64,000 nucleotides of DNA from Pseudomonas chlororaphis. Lineage in GTDB: Bacteria; Pseudomonadota; Gammaproteobacteria; Pseudomonadales; Pseudomonadaceae. Location of the stretch: NCBI GenBank assembly GCA_001023535.1, contig CP011020.1, positions 620,001-684,000 on the forward strand, read 5' to 3'. Below, one piece after another: positions 11,336 to 19,262 of this stretch; position 1 is the first letter of the stretch, and the number at the start of each line of letters is the position of its first letter. The position numbers and the translations under genes were made by a program. The notes under the pieces are model-generated. The model was not told where the DNA came from and did no database searches. It worked only from the letters and a program-made list of their open reading frames with translations.

Positions 11336-11400
11336 GTAGGAAAGTTTCTATGGTTTTGTAGTTGGTAGAAGTTTCCTACGATTCATGATGATGTTTCCTG
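11336..11400 (+). promoter_or_regulatory. Three-heptad regulatory element, copy 2
   Basis: GTAGGAAA (11336-11343), TTTCCTAC (11372-11379) and TTTCCTG (11394-11400) reproduce copy 1 with the same 36-bp and 22-bp start-to-start distances. The bases between the first two units have diverged, so the units and their spacing appear selected. A further conserved block, CCCGGCAATTTCGCCGTG, follows in both copies. The leader from the last heptad to the ATG is 127 nt here against 177 nt in copy 1. Confidence 0.6.
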
Positions 11401-11527
11401 CTTATCTTTAGGGGCTTTTTCCAGATACTTTCGCCCGGCAATTTCGCCGTGAAGTTAGTTGTTGCATCGTTGAAGTGTCGATGTTGCATGACTGACATCA
11501 AGCTGATGTGATTTTAAGGGAATTGAT

Positions 11528-12184
11528 ATGAAGAATAAGTTTGGACTGGCCGCAGTCGCTGTTCTCGTTCTGGCGTGCACTCATGCCCAGGCGGCTGATT
11601 TGCAAGTGACAGGTAGCATTGTTCCGGGCAGTTGCTCTCTGAATATTCCTACGACGGCTGTCGATTATGGGCGAATCAGCGTCAAGGACTTGAGCCCGGT
11701 CAATTACACAAAGTTGAGCAAGCTGAATACGGCATTCACCATCGTCTGTGACGGGCCGACGCTTGTCGGTTTGACCGCCAACGATAACCGGGCGGCTAGC
11801 AAAAAGCATGAAGCCATGGAGGTCATCGATCCAGGTCTTGCTTATCCACAAAATAGTTTCGGCCTGGGCGCGAACGCCGACGGCGAGAAAATTGGTGCCT
11901 TCAGCCTGCATGTTCGTAACTATTCCGTAGACGGGGACACGGACTTCAAGACGATCTTGTCCGCAGTGGGGTCGGGCGGCTGGATCAACGCTGGGAACTT
12001 TTTGCGCAGCGTACCCAGTTACATGCTCTCGTGGTCTACGAGCAGCGCCACGACTCCCCACCTTTTGACAACAGTCTCCGGCGAGTTGGAAATCGAGGCG
12101 GCGATCAACAATACGACTGAACTGGTTGTGCGCGAAGACCTGCAAATAGATGGCAGTGCAACGCTGGAGTTGACTTACATCTGA
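11528..12184 (+). CDS. DUF1120 fimbrial subunit, copy 2
   Basis: A 218-residue paralogue of the upstream gene with the same architecture: signal peptide ending HAQA^AD, the PGSCSLNIPT cysteine, the FTIVCDGPT cysteine, GAFSLHVRNYSVDG, and a terminal ATLELTYI. The two proteins share long identical blocks but differ in the middle (residues about 145-175). This is the pattern expected of duplicated fimbrial subunits whose exposed part diverges. It has its own copy of the upstream heptad element, so it may be transcribed independently. Confidence 0.85.
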   Translation: MKNKFGLAAVAVLVLACTHAQAADLQVTGSIVPGSCSLNIPTTAVDYGRISVKDLSPVNYTKLSKLNTAFTIVCDGPTLVGLTANDNRAASKKHEAMEVIDPGLAYPQNSFGLGANADGEKIGAFSLHVRNYSVDGDTDFKTILSAVGSGGWINAGNFLRSVPSYMLSWSTSSATTPHLLTTVSGELEIEAAINNTTELVVREDLQIDGSATLELTYI

Positions 12185-12191
12185 TGAAACG

Positions 12192-12215
12192 GCCAGCCCC
12201 GTTCCAGGGGCTGGC
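12192..12215 (+). terminator. Stem-loop after subunit 2
   Basis: GCCAGCCCC (12192-12200) and GGGGCTGGC (12207-12215) form a perfect 9-bp stem with a 6-base loop. The following T tract is weak (CTCCTT). Its position between the subunit and the chaperone suits an attenuator that keeps subunit expression above that of the assembly genes; this is inference. Confidence 0.55.
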
Positions 12216-12321
12216 TCCTTGCAGGCACATGGGTTCTGCGCCGTCGATGGATGTGGACGATCAGGTCCGACATCTGGATGTGGCCGTTCCGAGCCCGATT
12301 ATTCAAACCCTATAGATCGCT

Positions 12322-12341
12322 CCACGAACGTCGTTTCGTGG
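12322..12341 (+). promoter_or_regulatory. Hairpin just upstream of the chaperone ribosome-binding site
   Basis: CCACGAA (12322-12328) and TTCGTGG (12335-12341) form a perfect 7-bp stem with a 6-base loop, two bases before the GGGAGAG ribosome-binding site (12343-12349). It could tune translation of the chaperone or be an mRNA-stability element. Confidence 0.4.
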
Positions 12342-12354
12342 TGGGAGAGCGTGT

Positions 12355-13068
12355 GTGTTGGATTTCTCAATGAAACTTGGATCGGCCCTGCGAGCAGTGC
12401 TGTGCCTGGGCTGTTGTGCAGCGGGGCCGGCCATGGCGGCCGGCATGCAGCCGGAAACCACGGTGGTCATTTTTTATGAAGAGCATGGCCAGGCCCATAT
12501 CAACGTCACCAATACGGATGCCGGCCCGACGCTGCTGCATTCGAAAGTCGAACACATCCCCGAAGACCCCGAGCTGTCGGTGATCGTGACGCAGCCGGTG
12601 GTGCGGGTCGACGCCGGGCAAACGCAGTTGATCCGTCTGGTTGGGGCGTTCACGGAACCGCTCAAGACCCAGCGCTACAAGCGTGTCACCTTCGAAGGGA
12701 TTCCTCAGAAGAAGCTCGACGGCGGGGCCACTGTCGGGATCAACATCCGGCATAACCTGCCGCTGATCATTCATCCCAAGGGCTTGCCTCGGCATTCGGC
12801 ACCGTGGGAGCTCTTGAAATGGACCGTCGAGGGCGAAAACCTGGCGGTCCAGAACGACAGCCCCTACGTCGTGCGTTTGTCTGAGCGGGTGCAGTTGAAC
12901 CCGGCCAACGCCTCTGTGGCCCTGCCGCGCACTTACGTCTTGCCGGGCGAAACCTTGACGGCCGAGCTCAAGGCGCCCGTGTCCGCCGTCACGTCGGTCA
13001 CGATCCAGCCTGCGACATTGTATGGGTTTGCGATTGGCAACTTCGATGCGCCGGTCGTGAGTCGATGA
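12355..13068 (+). CDS. Periplasmic fimbrial chaperone
   Basis: A 237-residue PapD-like chaperone with a signal peptide ending AGPAMA^AG. Two immunoglobulin-like domains follow, with the donor-strand and cleft features of the family: PVVRVDAGQTQLIRL at about residues 80-95, and YKRVTFEGIPQ. The GTG at 12355 is eight bases from a GGGAGAG ribosome-binding site and is preferred over ATG 12370. The stop overlaps the usher start by four bases, so chaperone and usher are translationally coupled. Confidence 0.85.
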   Translation: MLDFSMKLGSALRAVLCLGCCAAGPAMAAGMQPETTVVIFYEEHGQAHINVTNTDAGPTLLHSKVEHIPEDPELSVIVTQPVVRVDAGQTQLIRLVGAFTEPLKTQRYKRVTFEGIPQKKLDGGATVGINIRHNLPLIIHPKGLPRHSAPWELLKWTVEGENLAVQNDSPYVVRLSERVQLNPANASVALPRTYVLPGETLTAELKAPVSAVTSVTIQPATLYGFAIGNFDAPVVSR

Positions 13069-15671
13069 TGATGCTCATGCATGCCACGCCATGCCCTGGC
13101 CTGCGCAGCGGTGATGGTCAATGGGGTGTCGCGGGAACGGGCAGCGCCCGCTGGTCGCATGGCCTGGCCTTGTCCGCAGTGATCTGCTGGAGCGCCAGTA
13201 GCCAGGTGCACGCGCAGGATCAAGGTTCCACCGACCGCTCATTTGCCCAGTTCGATACCTCGATTCTCTCGTCCCGAGGGATCGATCCTCGCGTTTCGGA
13301 TTACTTGCGGGCCACGCCACGTTTCCATGAGGGGGCACAGGTGGTCAGCCTGCGGGTCAATGGCAATCCGCTGGGCTTGACCGAGGCGCGGTTCGATCGC
13401 GAAGGCGCGTTGTGCTTCACCCGCAGCCTGCTTGAAAAGGCCGGCGTGCAAGTGCCTGCCGCGATCATTGACGGGGCAGGGGTGGGCGACCAGGCCTGCC
13501 ATGATTTCTTGGCGCGGTTCCCCAACACGGTCGTCAGCCTGCTTCCCGGTCGCGAAGAGGTTGCGTTGGTGGTGCCGAGCGAGGCATTGCGAGAACCGGG
13601 ATTCGCCGAAGGCGCCTTTTCCCAGGGCGGCCTGGCCGGCCTGCTCAATTACGATGTGTTGGGCCTGGATAGCCAATCCAGCTCGGGCGGTGGCAACCGC
13701 TATCTGTCCGCGGCCACGGAGGCTGGCGTCAACCTGGGGGACTGGATCGTGCGCAGTCGCCAGCTCTACACCTCGATCAACGGGGTGCAACGCAGCGAGC
13801 ACCTGTACGCCTATGCCCAGCGCGACGTCCTGGCGTTGCAATCCACCTTCCAGGCCGGGCAGCTTTCCAGCAACAGCCCGGTGTTCGGAGGGGTGCAGTT
13901 TTCCGGTTTCCAGTTTTTCCCCGACGGCGTCAAGCGCGGCGAGGGTTCTGGCGGGGCCGTGGTGGAAGGGTTGGCCCTGAGCCAGTCCCGTGTGGAAGTC
14001 CGCCAGTCCGGTGCGTTGATTTATACGACACTGGTTCCGGAAGGCCCCTTCACCCTCAGCCACTTGCCGCTGCTCAACGGCACCAGTGATCTTGACGTGA
14101 GCGTGATCGAAGAAAACGGCGCAGAGCAGCGTTTTGTCGTGCCGGCGGCGTCTTTTCGCGGCATGACGCCCGCTCAGTCGGGCTATTACCTCTCCCTGGG
14201 CCAGGCGCGTGGGGCGGGGAAGGGGGAAGGTGAGCAGCCGTTGCTGGCGATGGGCAGCGCAACCTGGGGCATCGGGCGCGGCGCGGCGTTGAGCAGCGGT
14301 TTGGTGGGGGCGCAGAATTATCAGGCGGTGGGCCTCGGGCTCGACACGCGCCCCATGGACAATCTCGCGCTCGGCGCGCGGGGCAACGTCTCCCATGACA
14401 AGGCCAGCGGCAGGTCGGGCGCGCGTAGCAGTCTTTCGCTGGGCACCTCATTGGCTGACAGCCTTGACCTGTCACTCAGCGTGACCCGGCAGACGCTAGG
14501 GTATCGCGAGGTCTCGCAGCTCCACTCCGTTGGCAAGGAGGATGATCGGCAGGACTTCTACGCGTCGCGTTTCAAGGACCAGTACACGCCCGGGCTCAAC
14601 TGGTTCGATCCGGCGCTGGGTGGTTTCTCGCTGGGTTACACGCAGTCATCGCAGTTCGATAACCAGACGTATGCACGCTTGTACGGCTCGTGGAACAAAT
14701 CGTTCAAGCACGCGAATGTGAGTGCCTACGTTGACTCAGCAATGGGCACGTCAAGCGCCTACGACGATGGCGTGTCGGTCCGCCTGCAGGTCAGCGTGCC
14801 GCTGGGCAGGGACCGACGCGCTCGTTCGTCTCTGACCCATCAGGGCAGCCGTTCCACCCTGGGAGCTGCCTACAGTGAGCGCATAAGCGACTCTCTCAAC
14901 TATGAAGTGGGGCACGAGCAAGGGCTGAACCATCCGAACTCCCAGACACGCGGCAGTCTCAACGCCTTGCCGCGCTACACCCAGGTCGGGCTCGGCGCCA
15001 GCCAGGACCGTTTCAGCACGCATTACAACGGTTATCTCAGGGGGGGCGTCGTCGCCCATGGGCAAGGGGTGACCTTTTCTCCTTACCGAATCCAGGAAAC
15101 GTTCGGCGTCGTATCTGTGGAAGGCGTTCCCGGAGCCCGGATCAACACGCCGCAAGGCCCGGTATGGACCGACTCGCAGGGCCGGGCGGTGATTGCCAGC
15201 TTGCCTGCCTACAACAACAGTCGTGTCGAGGTGGACACCCGGTCACTGCCCAGGCGCGTGGACATCCAGAATGGCACCAAGGTGCTGAGCGCCGGGCGTG
15301 GCTCGTTCAATGCCGTCGATTTCTCCGTGCTCAACGTGCGCCGGCTGCTGGTCCAGGCCCGTGACGAAAGCGGCGCGGCACTTCCACAGGGCGTCTCGGT
15401 GCTGACGACCAATGACGACTTCCTGACCAGCGTGGCCGGCGAAGGCCTGATTTTCCTCAGCGATATCAATGAGCAGCAGGCCCTGAAAGTTGCGTTGTCC
15501 GGCTCCAGGACGTGCCAGCTTCAATTCGAATTCATGGAAAACAATGATGAAGACCTCCCTTATGAGACCGCTTCGGCGGTCTGTCGCGACTTTTCGGCAT
15601 CCGAGGCAATGGCTTCTAGCGAGGAGCCTGTGTTGCCTGGGTCTGCTGTTGGCGAACCCAGCGAAGGCTGA
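13065..15671 (+). CDS. Outer membrane fimbrial usher
   Basis: An 868-residue FimD/PapC-class usher. A long N-terminal leader with a signal peptide ends near SSQVHA^QD. The usher N-terminal domain then binds chaperone-subunit complexes. The large beta-barrel follows (for example LGLDTRPMDNLALGARGNVSHD and LSLSVTRQTLGYREVSQ). The C-terminal domains include GVPGARINTPQGPVWTDSQGRAVI. The length is near the usual 800-900 residues. It is coupled to the chaperone upstream. Its last 128 bp are shared, in another frame, with the next gene. Confidence 0.9.
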   Translation: MMMLMHATPCPGLRSGDGQWGVAGTGSARWSHGLALSAVICWSASSQVHAQDQGSTDRSFAQFDTSILSSRGIDPRVSDYLRATPRFHEGAQVVSLRVNGNPLGLTEARFDREGALCFTRSLLEKAGVQVPAAIIDGAGVGDQACHDFLARFPNTVVSLLPGREEVALVVPSEALREPGFAEGAFSQGGLAGLLNYDVLGLDSQSSSGGGNRYLSAATEAGVNLGDWIVRSRQLYTSINGVQRSEHLYAYAQRDVLALQSTFQAGQLSSNSPVFGGVQFSGFQFFPDGVKRGEGSGGAVVEGLALSQSRVEVRQSGALIYTTLVPEGPFTLSHLPLLNGTSDLDVSVIEENGAEQRFVVPAASFRGMTPAQSGYYLSLGQARGAGKGEGEQPLLAMGSATWGIGRGAALSSGLVGAQNYQAVGLGLDTRPMDNLALGARGNVSHDKASGRSGARSSLSLGTSLADSLDLSLSVTRQTLGYREVSQLHSVGKEDDRQDFYASRFKDQYTPGLNWFDPALGGFSLGYTQSSQFDNQTYARLYGSWNKSFKHANVSAYVDSAMGTSSAYDDGVSVRLQVSVPLGRDRRARSSLTHQGSRSTLGAAYSERISDSLNYEVGHEQGLNHPNSQTRGSLNALPRYTQVGLGASQDRFSTHYNGYLRGGVVAHGQGVTFSPYRIQETFGVVSVEGVPGARINTPQGPVWTDSQGRAVIASLPAYNNSRVEVDTRSLPRRVDIQNGTKVLSAGRGSFNAVDFSVLNVRRLLVQARDESGAALPQGVSVLTTNDDFLTSVAGEGLIFLSDINEQQALKVALSGSRTCQLQFEFMENNDEDLPYETASAVCRDFSASEAMASSEEPVLPGSAVGEPSEG

Positions 15672-16146
15672 GCAATGCAGCGTGTCGCTGAGCCAGGACC
15701 GGCTCGATTATGGCCGCCTGCACCAAGGCCAACTGCTGGTCGAGCAGCCGGGCCAGGCAGAGCTGGCGCTGGGCAAGCGAACCTTGAACCTGAATGTGGT
15801 CTGTGCCGAGCCCACCACGATGGCCTTACGTTTCGACAGCCCTGGGGCCGGGCCCGAGGCCTTCAGCCTGGGGCTCCACGGTCATTTCACGATCAGCCTC
15901 ACGCGGCCCCGGCTGGACGGGCAGGCTGTCGAGCTGTTCCAGGGGCGTGCCCGCACCCTGGAGCAGGGCAGCCGTCTATTGCCCGGACAGACACTGGTTG
16001 CCCGGCAGGGCGGAGGGCCTGTCCGGGGGCGGATGTTTTCCGCGCAGGTCGAGATCGAGACCTACTTGCCCGCCAGTGCGGCCCGGGTCCGTGATGAGAC
16101 GTCGATCGATGGCCGCGGGCGCTTCGAGCTCGTGCCGCAGCCTTGA
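15544..16146 (+). CDS. DUF1120-like minor or tip fimbrial subunit
   Basis: A 200-residue secreted protein with a hydrophobic signal (LLARSLCCLGLLLANPAKA^EQ). The mature start QCSVSLSQDRLDYGRLHQGQ resembles the cysteine and DYGR stretch of the two upstream subunits, with a second cysteine at LNVVCAEPT. It ends in an amphipathic FELVPQP strand. The start lies inside the 3' end of the usher gene (ATG 15544 or 15547), a 128-bp overlap. Its position after the usher and single copy suggest a minor, tip or anchor subunit, by analogy with other usher operons. Confidence 0.72.
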   Translation: MMKTSLMRPLRRSVATFRHPRQWLLARSLCCLGLLLANPAKAEQCSVSLSQDRLDYGRLHQGQLLVEQPGQAELALGKRTLNLNVVCAEPTTMALRFDSPGAGPEAFSLGLHGHFTISLTRPRLDGQAVELFQGRARTLEQGSRLLPGQTLVARQGGGPVRGRMFSAQVEIETYLPASAARVRDETSIDGRGRFELVPQP

Positions 16147-16149
16147 ACG

Positions 16150-16887
16150 TCAGGCGGCCGGTTCCACGGTGCCGATGAAATTCGCCAGCTCCGCCGTCTG
16201 CGGAGCGGCGAACAACACCTTGGGATCGCCCACCTCATGCACCTTGCCCTGGTGCATGAACACCAGTTTGTCGCCGACCTCCCGGGCAAAACGCATCTCG
16301 TGGGTGACCATGATCAGCGTCATGCCCTCCTGGGCCAGTTGCCGCACCACGCTGAGCACTTCGTTGACCAGCTCCGGGTCCAGGGCCGAGGTGATCTCAT
16401 CGCACAGCAGCACTTTCGGCGACATCGCCAGGGCACGGGCGATCGCGACCCGTTGCTGCTGGCCGCCGGACAAGCGTTCCGGGAACGCATCGAATTTTTC
16501 GCCGAGGCCTACCCGTTCGAGCATCTGGCGCGCCAGCTCGGCCGCCTTGGCCTTGGGCACTTTCTGGACGACCTGGGGCGCGAGCATCACGTTCTCGCCG
16601 ACCGTCAGGTGCGGGAACAGGTTGAATTGCTGGAACACCATGCCGACTTTCTGCCGCAGGCTGCGCAGATCGGCGCGGGCCGCATCGAGGTATTCGCCGT
16701 CCACTTCGATCACGCCATCGTTGATCGACTCCAGGCCGTTGAGCGTGCGCAGCAAGGTGGATTTGCCCGAGCCGCTGCGACCGATGATCGCCACCACCTG
16801 GCCTTCCTCGACGTTGAGGTCGATGCCTTTGAGCACATGGTGATCGCCGTAGTACTTATGCAGGGCGGATATTCTAAGCAGAGGCAT
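16150..16887 (-). CDS. Polar amino acid ABC transporter, ATP-binding protein
   Basis: A 245-residue GlnQ/HisP-type ATPase. Walker A is GRSGSGKST (about residues 35-43), Q-loop GMVFQQFNLFPH, signature LSGGQQQR, Walker B VLLCDEITSALD, and H-loop TLIMVTHE. The family's specific D of the ...LFPHLTVGENVMLAP segment is present. I used the internal start MPLLRISALHKYYG; the longer frame runs back into the permease gene. Its 5' end overlaps the permease stop by 14 bp. The gene is convergent with the fimbrial minor-subunit gene, 3 bp apart. Confidence 0.93.
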   Translation of the reverse strand: MPLLRISALHKYYGDHHVLKGIDLNVEEGQVVAIIGRSGSGKSTLLRTLNGLESINDGVIEVDGEYLDAARADLRSLRQKVGMVFQQFNLFPHLTVGENVMLAPQVVQKVPKAKAAELARQMLERVGLGEKFDAFPERLSGGQQQRVAIARALAMSPKVLLCDEITSALDPELVNEVLSVVRQLAQEGMTLIMVTHEMRFAREVGDKLVFMHQGKVHEVGDPKVLFAAPQTAELANFIGTVEPAA

Positions 16888-17524
16888 GCAGTCTCCTTTC
16901 CAGGTAGCGCGCACTGATGGACAAGGGGTAGCAGAGCAGGAAATAACCGAGGGCCACCAGGCCATACACCATGAACGGCTCGAACGTGGCGTTGGCGAGC
17001 ATCCCACCGGTCTTGGTCAGTTCGGTGAAGCCGATGATCGAGGTGACGGCGGTGCCCTTGACCACCTGCACCGAAAAGCCCACGGTCGGCGCCACGGCAA
17101 TGCGCAGGGCCTGTGGCAGGATCACGTAGCGCAACTGCTCCAGGCGGTTGAGGGCCAGGCTCGAAGATGCTTCCCACTGGCCATTGGGGATTGCCTCGAC
17201 GCAGCCGCGCCAGATCTCCGCCAGGTAGGCGCTGGTGAACAGTGTCAAGGCGATCGCCGCCGCCATCCACGGCGAAATCTCCACCCCGGCCAGGGCCACG
17301 CCGAAGAACACCAGGAACAGCTGCATCAACAGCGGTGTGCCTTGGAAGAGTTCGATGTAGGTACGGGCGATGTTGCGCGGCAGCGCGTTTCCGGAAATGC
17401 GCAGCACCATGACCAGCAAGCCGATCACGCCGCCCCCGATGAACGCCACCAGCGACAGCGCCAGGGTCCATTGCAGGCCGGTGAGCAGGTTGCGCACCAC
17501 GTCCCAGAACGTGAAGTCACTCAT
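16874..17524 (-). CDS. Amino acid ABC transporter permease (second)
   Basis: A 216-residue HisM/GlnP-type permease starting MSDFTFWDVVRNLLTGLQWTL with about five membrane segments. The cytoplasmic EAA-like loop SLALNRLEQLRYVILPQALRIAV contacts the ATPase. The start overlaps the first permease stop by four bases. A longer reading through the first permease exists in this frame, but only this segment has permease character. Confidence 0.92.
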   Translation of the reverse strand: MSDFTFWDVVRNLLTGLQWTLALSLVAFIGGGVIGLLVMVLRISGNALPRNIARTYIELFQGTPLLMQLFLVFFGVALAGVEISPWMAAAIALTLFTSAYLAEIWRGCVEAIPNGQWEASSSLALNRLEQLRYVILPQALRIAVAPTVGFSVQVVKGTAVTSIIGFTELTKTGGMLANATFEPFMVYGLVALGYFLLCYPLSISARYLERRLHASA

Positions 17525-18201
17525 GGCCGGCCCCCCGCGCTGTTCCGGTACAGGCACTGGCGGCCGACCCAGTTCAGGAACTGGCGGATCAACAGCGCCA
17601 TGCACAGGTACACCAGGGTCGTCAGGGCGTAGGTTTCGAAGGCGCGAAAGTTGCGCGACTGAATGAAGTTGGCAGCAAAGCTCAGCTCTTCGGTGGCGAT
17701 CTGCGAACACACCGCCGAGCCGAGCATCACGATGATGATCTGGCTGCTCAGGGCTGGCCAGACCTTGCCCAGCGCCGGCAGCAACACCACGTGCCGGAAC
17801 GCTTCGAAGCGGCTCATGGCCAGGGCCGCGGCCGCTTCCAGTTGCCCCTTCGGGATCGCCTGGATGCCGGCGCGGATGATCTCGGTGGAATAGGCGCCGA
17901 GGTTGATCACCATCGCCAGCACCGCCGCCTGCCATTCGGAAATCTGCAGGCCCAGGGACGGCAAACCGAAGAAGATAAAAAACAGCTGCACCAGGAACGG
18001 CGTGTTGCGGATCAACTCCACGTATACGCCGAAGATCGTCGCGAACGGGCGAATGTTCCACGCCCGCACCACGGCCCCGACGATGCCCAGGCCGACCCCG
18101 AGCAAGGCACCGATGGCCGTCAGTTCCAGGGTGAACAGGGCGCCGCGCACCAGCAACTCAGTGTTTTGCACCACTGGCAGAAAATCGAACTGATAAGCCA
18201 T
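17521..18201 (-). CDS. Amino acid ABC transporter permease (first)
   Basis: A 226-residue HisQ/GlnP-family permease (MAYQFDFLPVVQNTELLVRGALFTLELTAI). The conserved IRNTPFLVQLFFIFFGLP helix is at about residues 65-82, and the EAA loop ALAMSRFEAFRHVVLLPAL follows. It pairs with the second permease as a heterodimer. It lies 21 bp after the binding-protein gene and overlaps the next gene by ATGA. Confidence 0.92.
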   Translation of the reverse strand: MAYQFDFLPVVQNTELLVRGALFTLELTAIGALLGVGLGIVGAVVRAWNIRPFATIFGVYVELIRNTPFLVQLFFIFFGLPSLGLQISEWQAAVLAMVINLGAYSTEIIRAGIQAIPKGQLEAAAALAMSRFEAFRHVVLLPALGKVWPALSSQIIIVMLGSAVCSQIATEELSFAANFIQSRNFRAFETYALTTLVYLCMALLIRQFLNWVGRQCLYRNSAGGRP

Positions 18202-18222
18202 GCTCAGTCTCTCAGGCGACGA

Positions 18223-19008
18223 TCAGAGATCGGCCGGCAGCGGCTGCTTGAGCCAGGTCTGGGCGTTTTTCTCCAGGCTGCCATCGGTCTTGGCGGTGGC
18301 GAGGATCTGGTTGACCTTGTCCAGCAACGCCGGCTCGTTCTTGTTCACGCCCACGTACACCGGGGAGTCCTTGAGTTTGACTTTCAAGGCCGGGACCCGC
18401 TTGGGGTTGCGTTCGCTGATGGCGACCATCACCACGTTGCCGCTGGCGATCAGGTCCACCTGGCCGGCCAGGTAGGCGGCGATGGTCGAGTTGTTGTCTT
18501 CGAAGCGCTTGATGGTGGTGCCTTCGGGCGCGACCTTGGTGAGCTCGATGTCTTCGATGGCGCCACGGGTGACGCTGATGGTCTTGCCCTTGAGGTCATC
18601 CAGGCCATTGATCGGCGCATCGGGTGGGCCGAACACCGCCAGGTAGAACGGCGCATAGGCGCTGGAGAAATCGATGACCTTCTCGCGTTCAGGGTTCTTG
18701 CCGAGGCTGGAAATCACCAGGTCGACCTTGCCGGTGGTCAGGAACGGAATACGGTTGGTGCTGTTGACCGGGGTCAGTTCCAGCTTGACCTTGAGCTGGT
18801 CGGCCAGCAGCTTGGCGGTGTCGATGTCCAGGCCACGGGGCTTCATGTCCGGGCCCACCGAACCGAACGGCGGGAAGTCCTGCGGCACGGCGACCTTGAG
18901 GGTGCCCCGCTTGACCACGTCTTCCAGGCCGTCGGCGTGGGCGGGTAGCTGGCAGAGCATCAGGCTGGCAAACAGAGCTGTGAGCAGGGCGCTGCAACGC
19001 TGAATCAT
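18223..19008 (-). CDS. Amino acid ABC transporter, periplasmic binding protein
   Basis: A 261-residue family 3 solute-binding protein with a signal peptide ending LPAHA^DG. The cluster-3 core follows: GTLKVAVPQDFPPFGSVG, PRGLDIDTAKLLADQLKV and KVDLVISSLGKNPEREKVIDFS. I chose the MIQRCSALL start; upstream in-frame codons lack signal-peptide character. The ligand is probably a polar amino acid or related compound, but specificity cannot be assigned. It is the first gene of a four-gene operon whose divergent neighbour is a FadR-type regulator. Confidence 0.92.
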   Translation of the reverse strand: MIQRCSALLTALFASLMLCQLPAHADGLEDVVKRGTLKVAVPQDFPPFGSVGPDMKPRGLDIDTAKLLADQLKVKLELTPVNSTNRIPFLTTGKVDLVISSLGKNPEREKVIDFSSAYAPFYLAVFGPPDAPINGLDDLKGKTISVTRGAIEDIELTKVAPEGTTIKRFEDNNSTIAAYLAGQVDLIASGNVVMVAISERNPKRVPALKVKLKDSPVYVGVNKNEPALLDKVNQILATAKTDGSLEKNAQTWLKQPLPADL

Positions 19009-19120
19009 GGCGAATCTCCGCAATCGGTGATGTGATTTCTGCGTTCGGACAGAGCACAGGCCATGCCAAGGCGACTTTTCAGCCGCCCAGGCCGCGGTTT
19101 TGCTGGTGGGAAGCGGTCTT

Positions 19121-19135
19121 ACTGGTCTGAACAGT
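19121..19135. promoter_or_regulatory. Candidate operator in the transporter-regulator intergenic region
   Basis: ACTG GTCTGAA CAGT is a short interrupted palindrome in the 254-bp divergent region. FadR-family regulators often bind TGGT-N3-ACCA-like sites, and TGGTCTGAACA is a partial match. The evidence is weak: four-base arms only. Confidence 0.25.
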
Positions 19136-19262
19136 CGCGGTGTTTTTCGCACCGTTATCGGGCGTCGGTATTTGTCGCCGAACCCTGCTGGGGCACGACT
19201 TGCCGGGCGCGGCGAATAGCTTTACAACTAGCCGCTCACTGGCCCGGTTCGTCTTAAAAATC

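Noticed and set aside
16874..18061. Single 395-codon frame suggesting a fused double permease
   Set aside because: Only the part after MSDFTFW (from 17524) has permease sequence; the upstream part is a shadow of the first permease in another frame.
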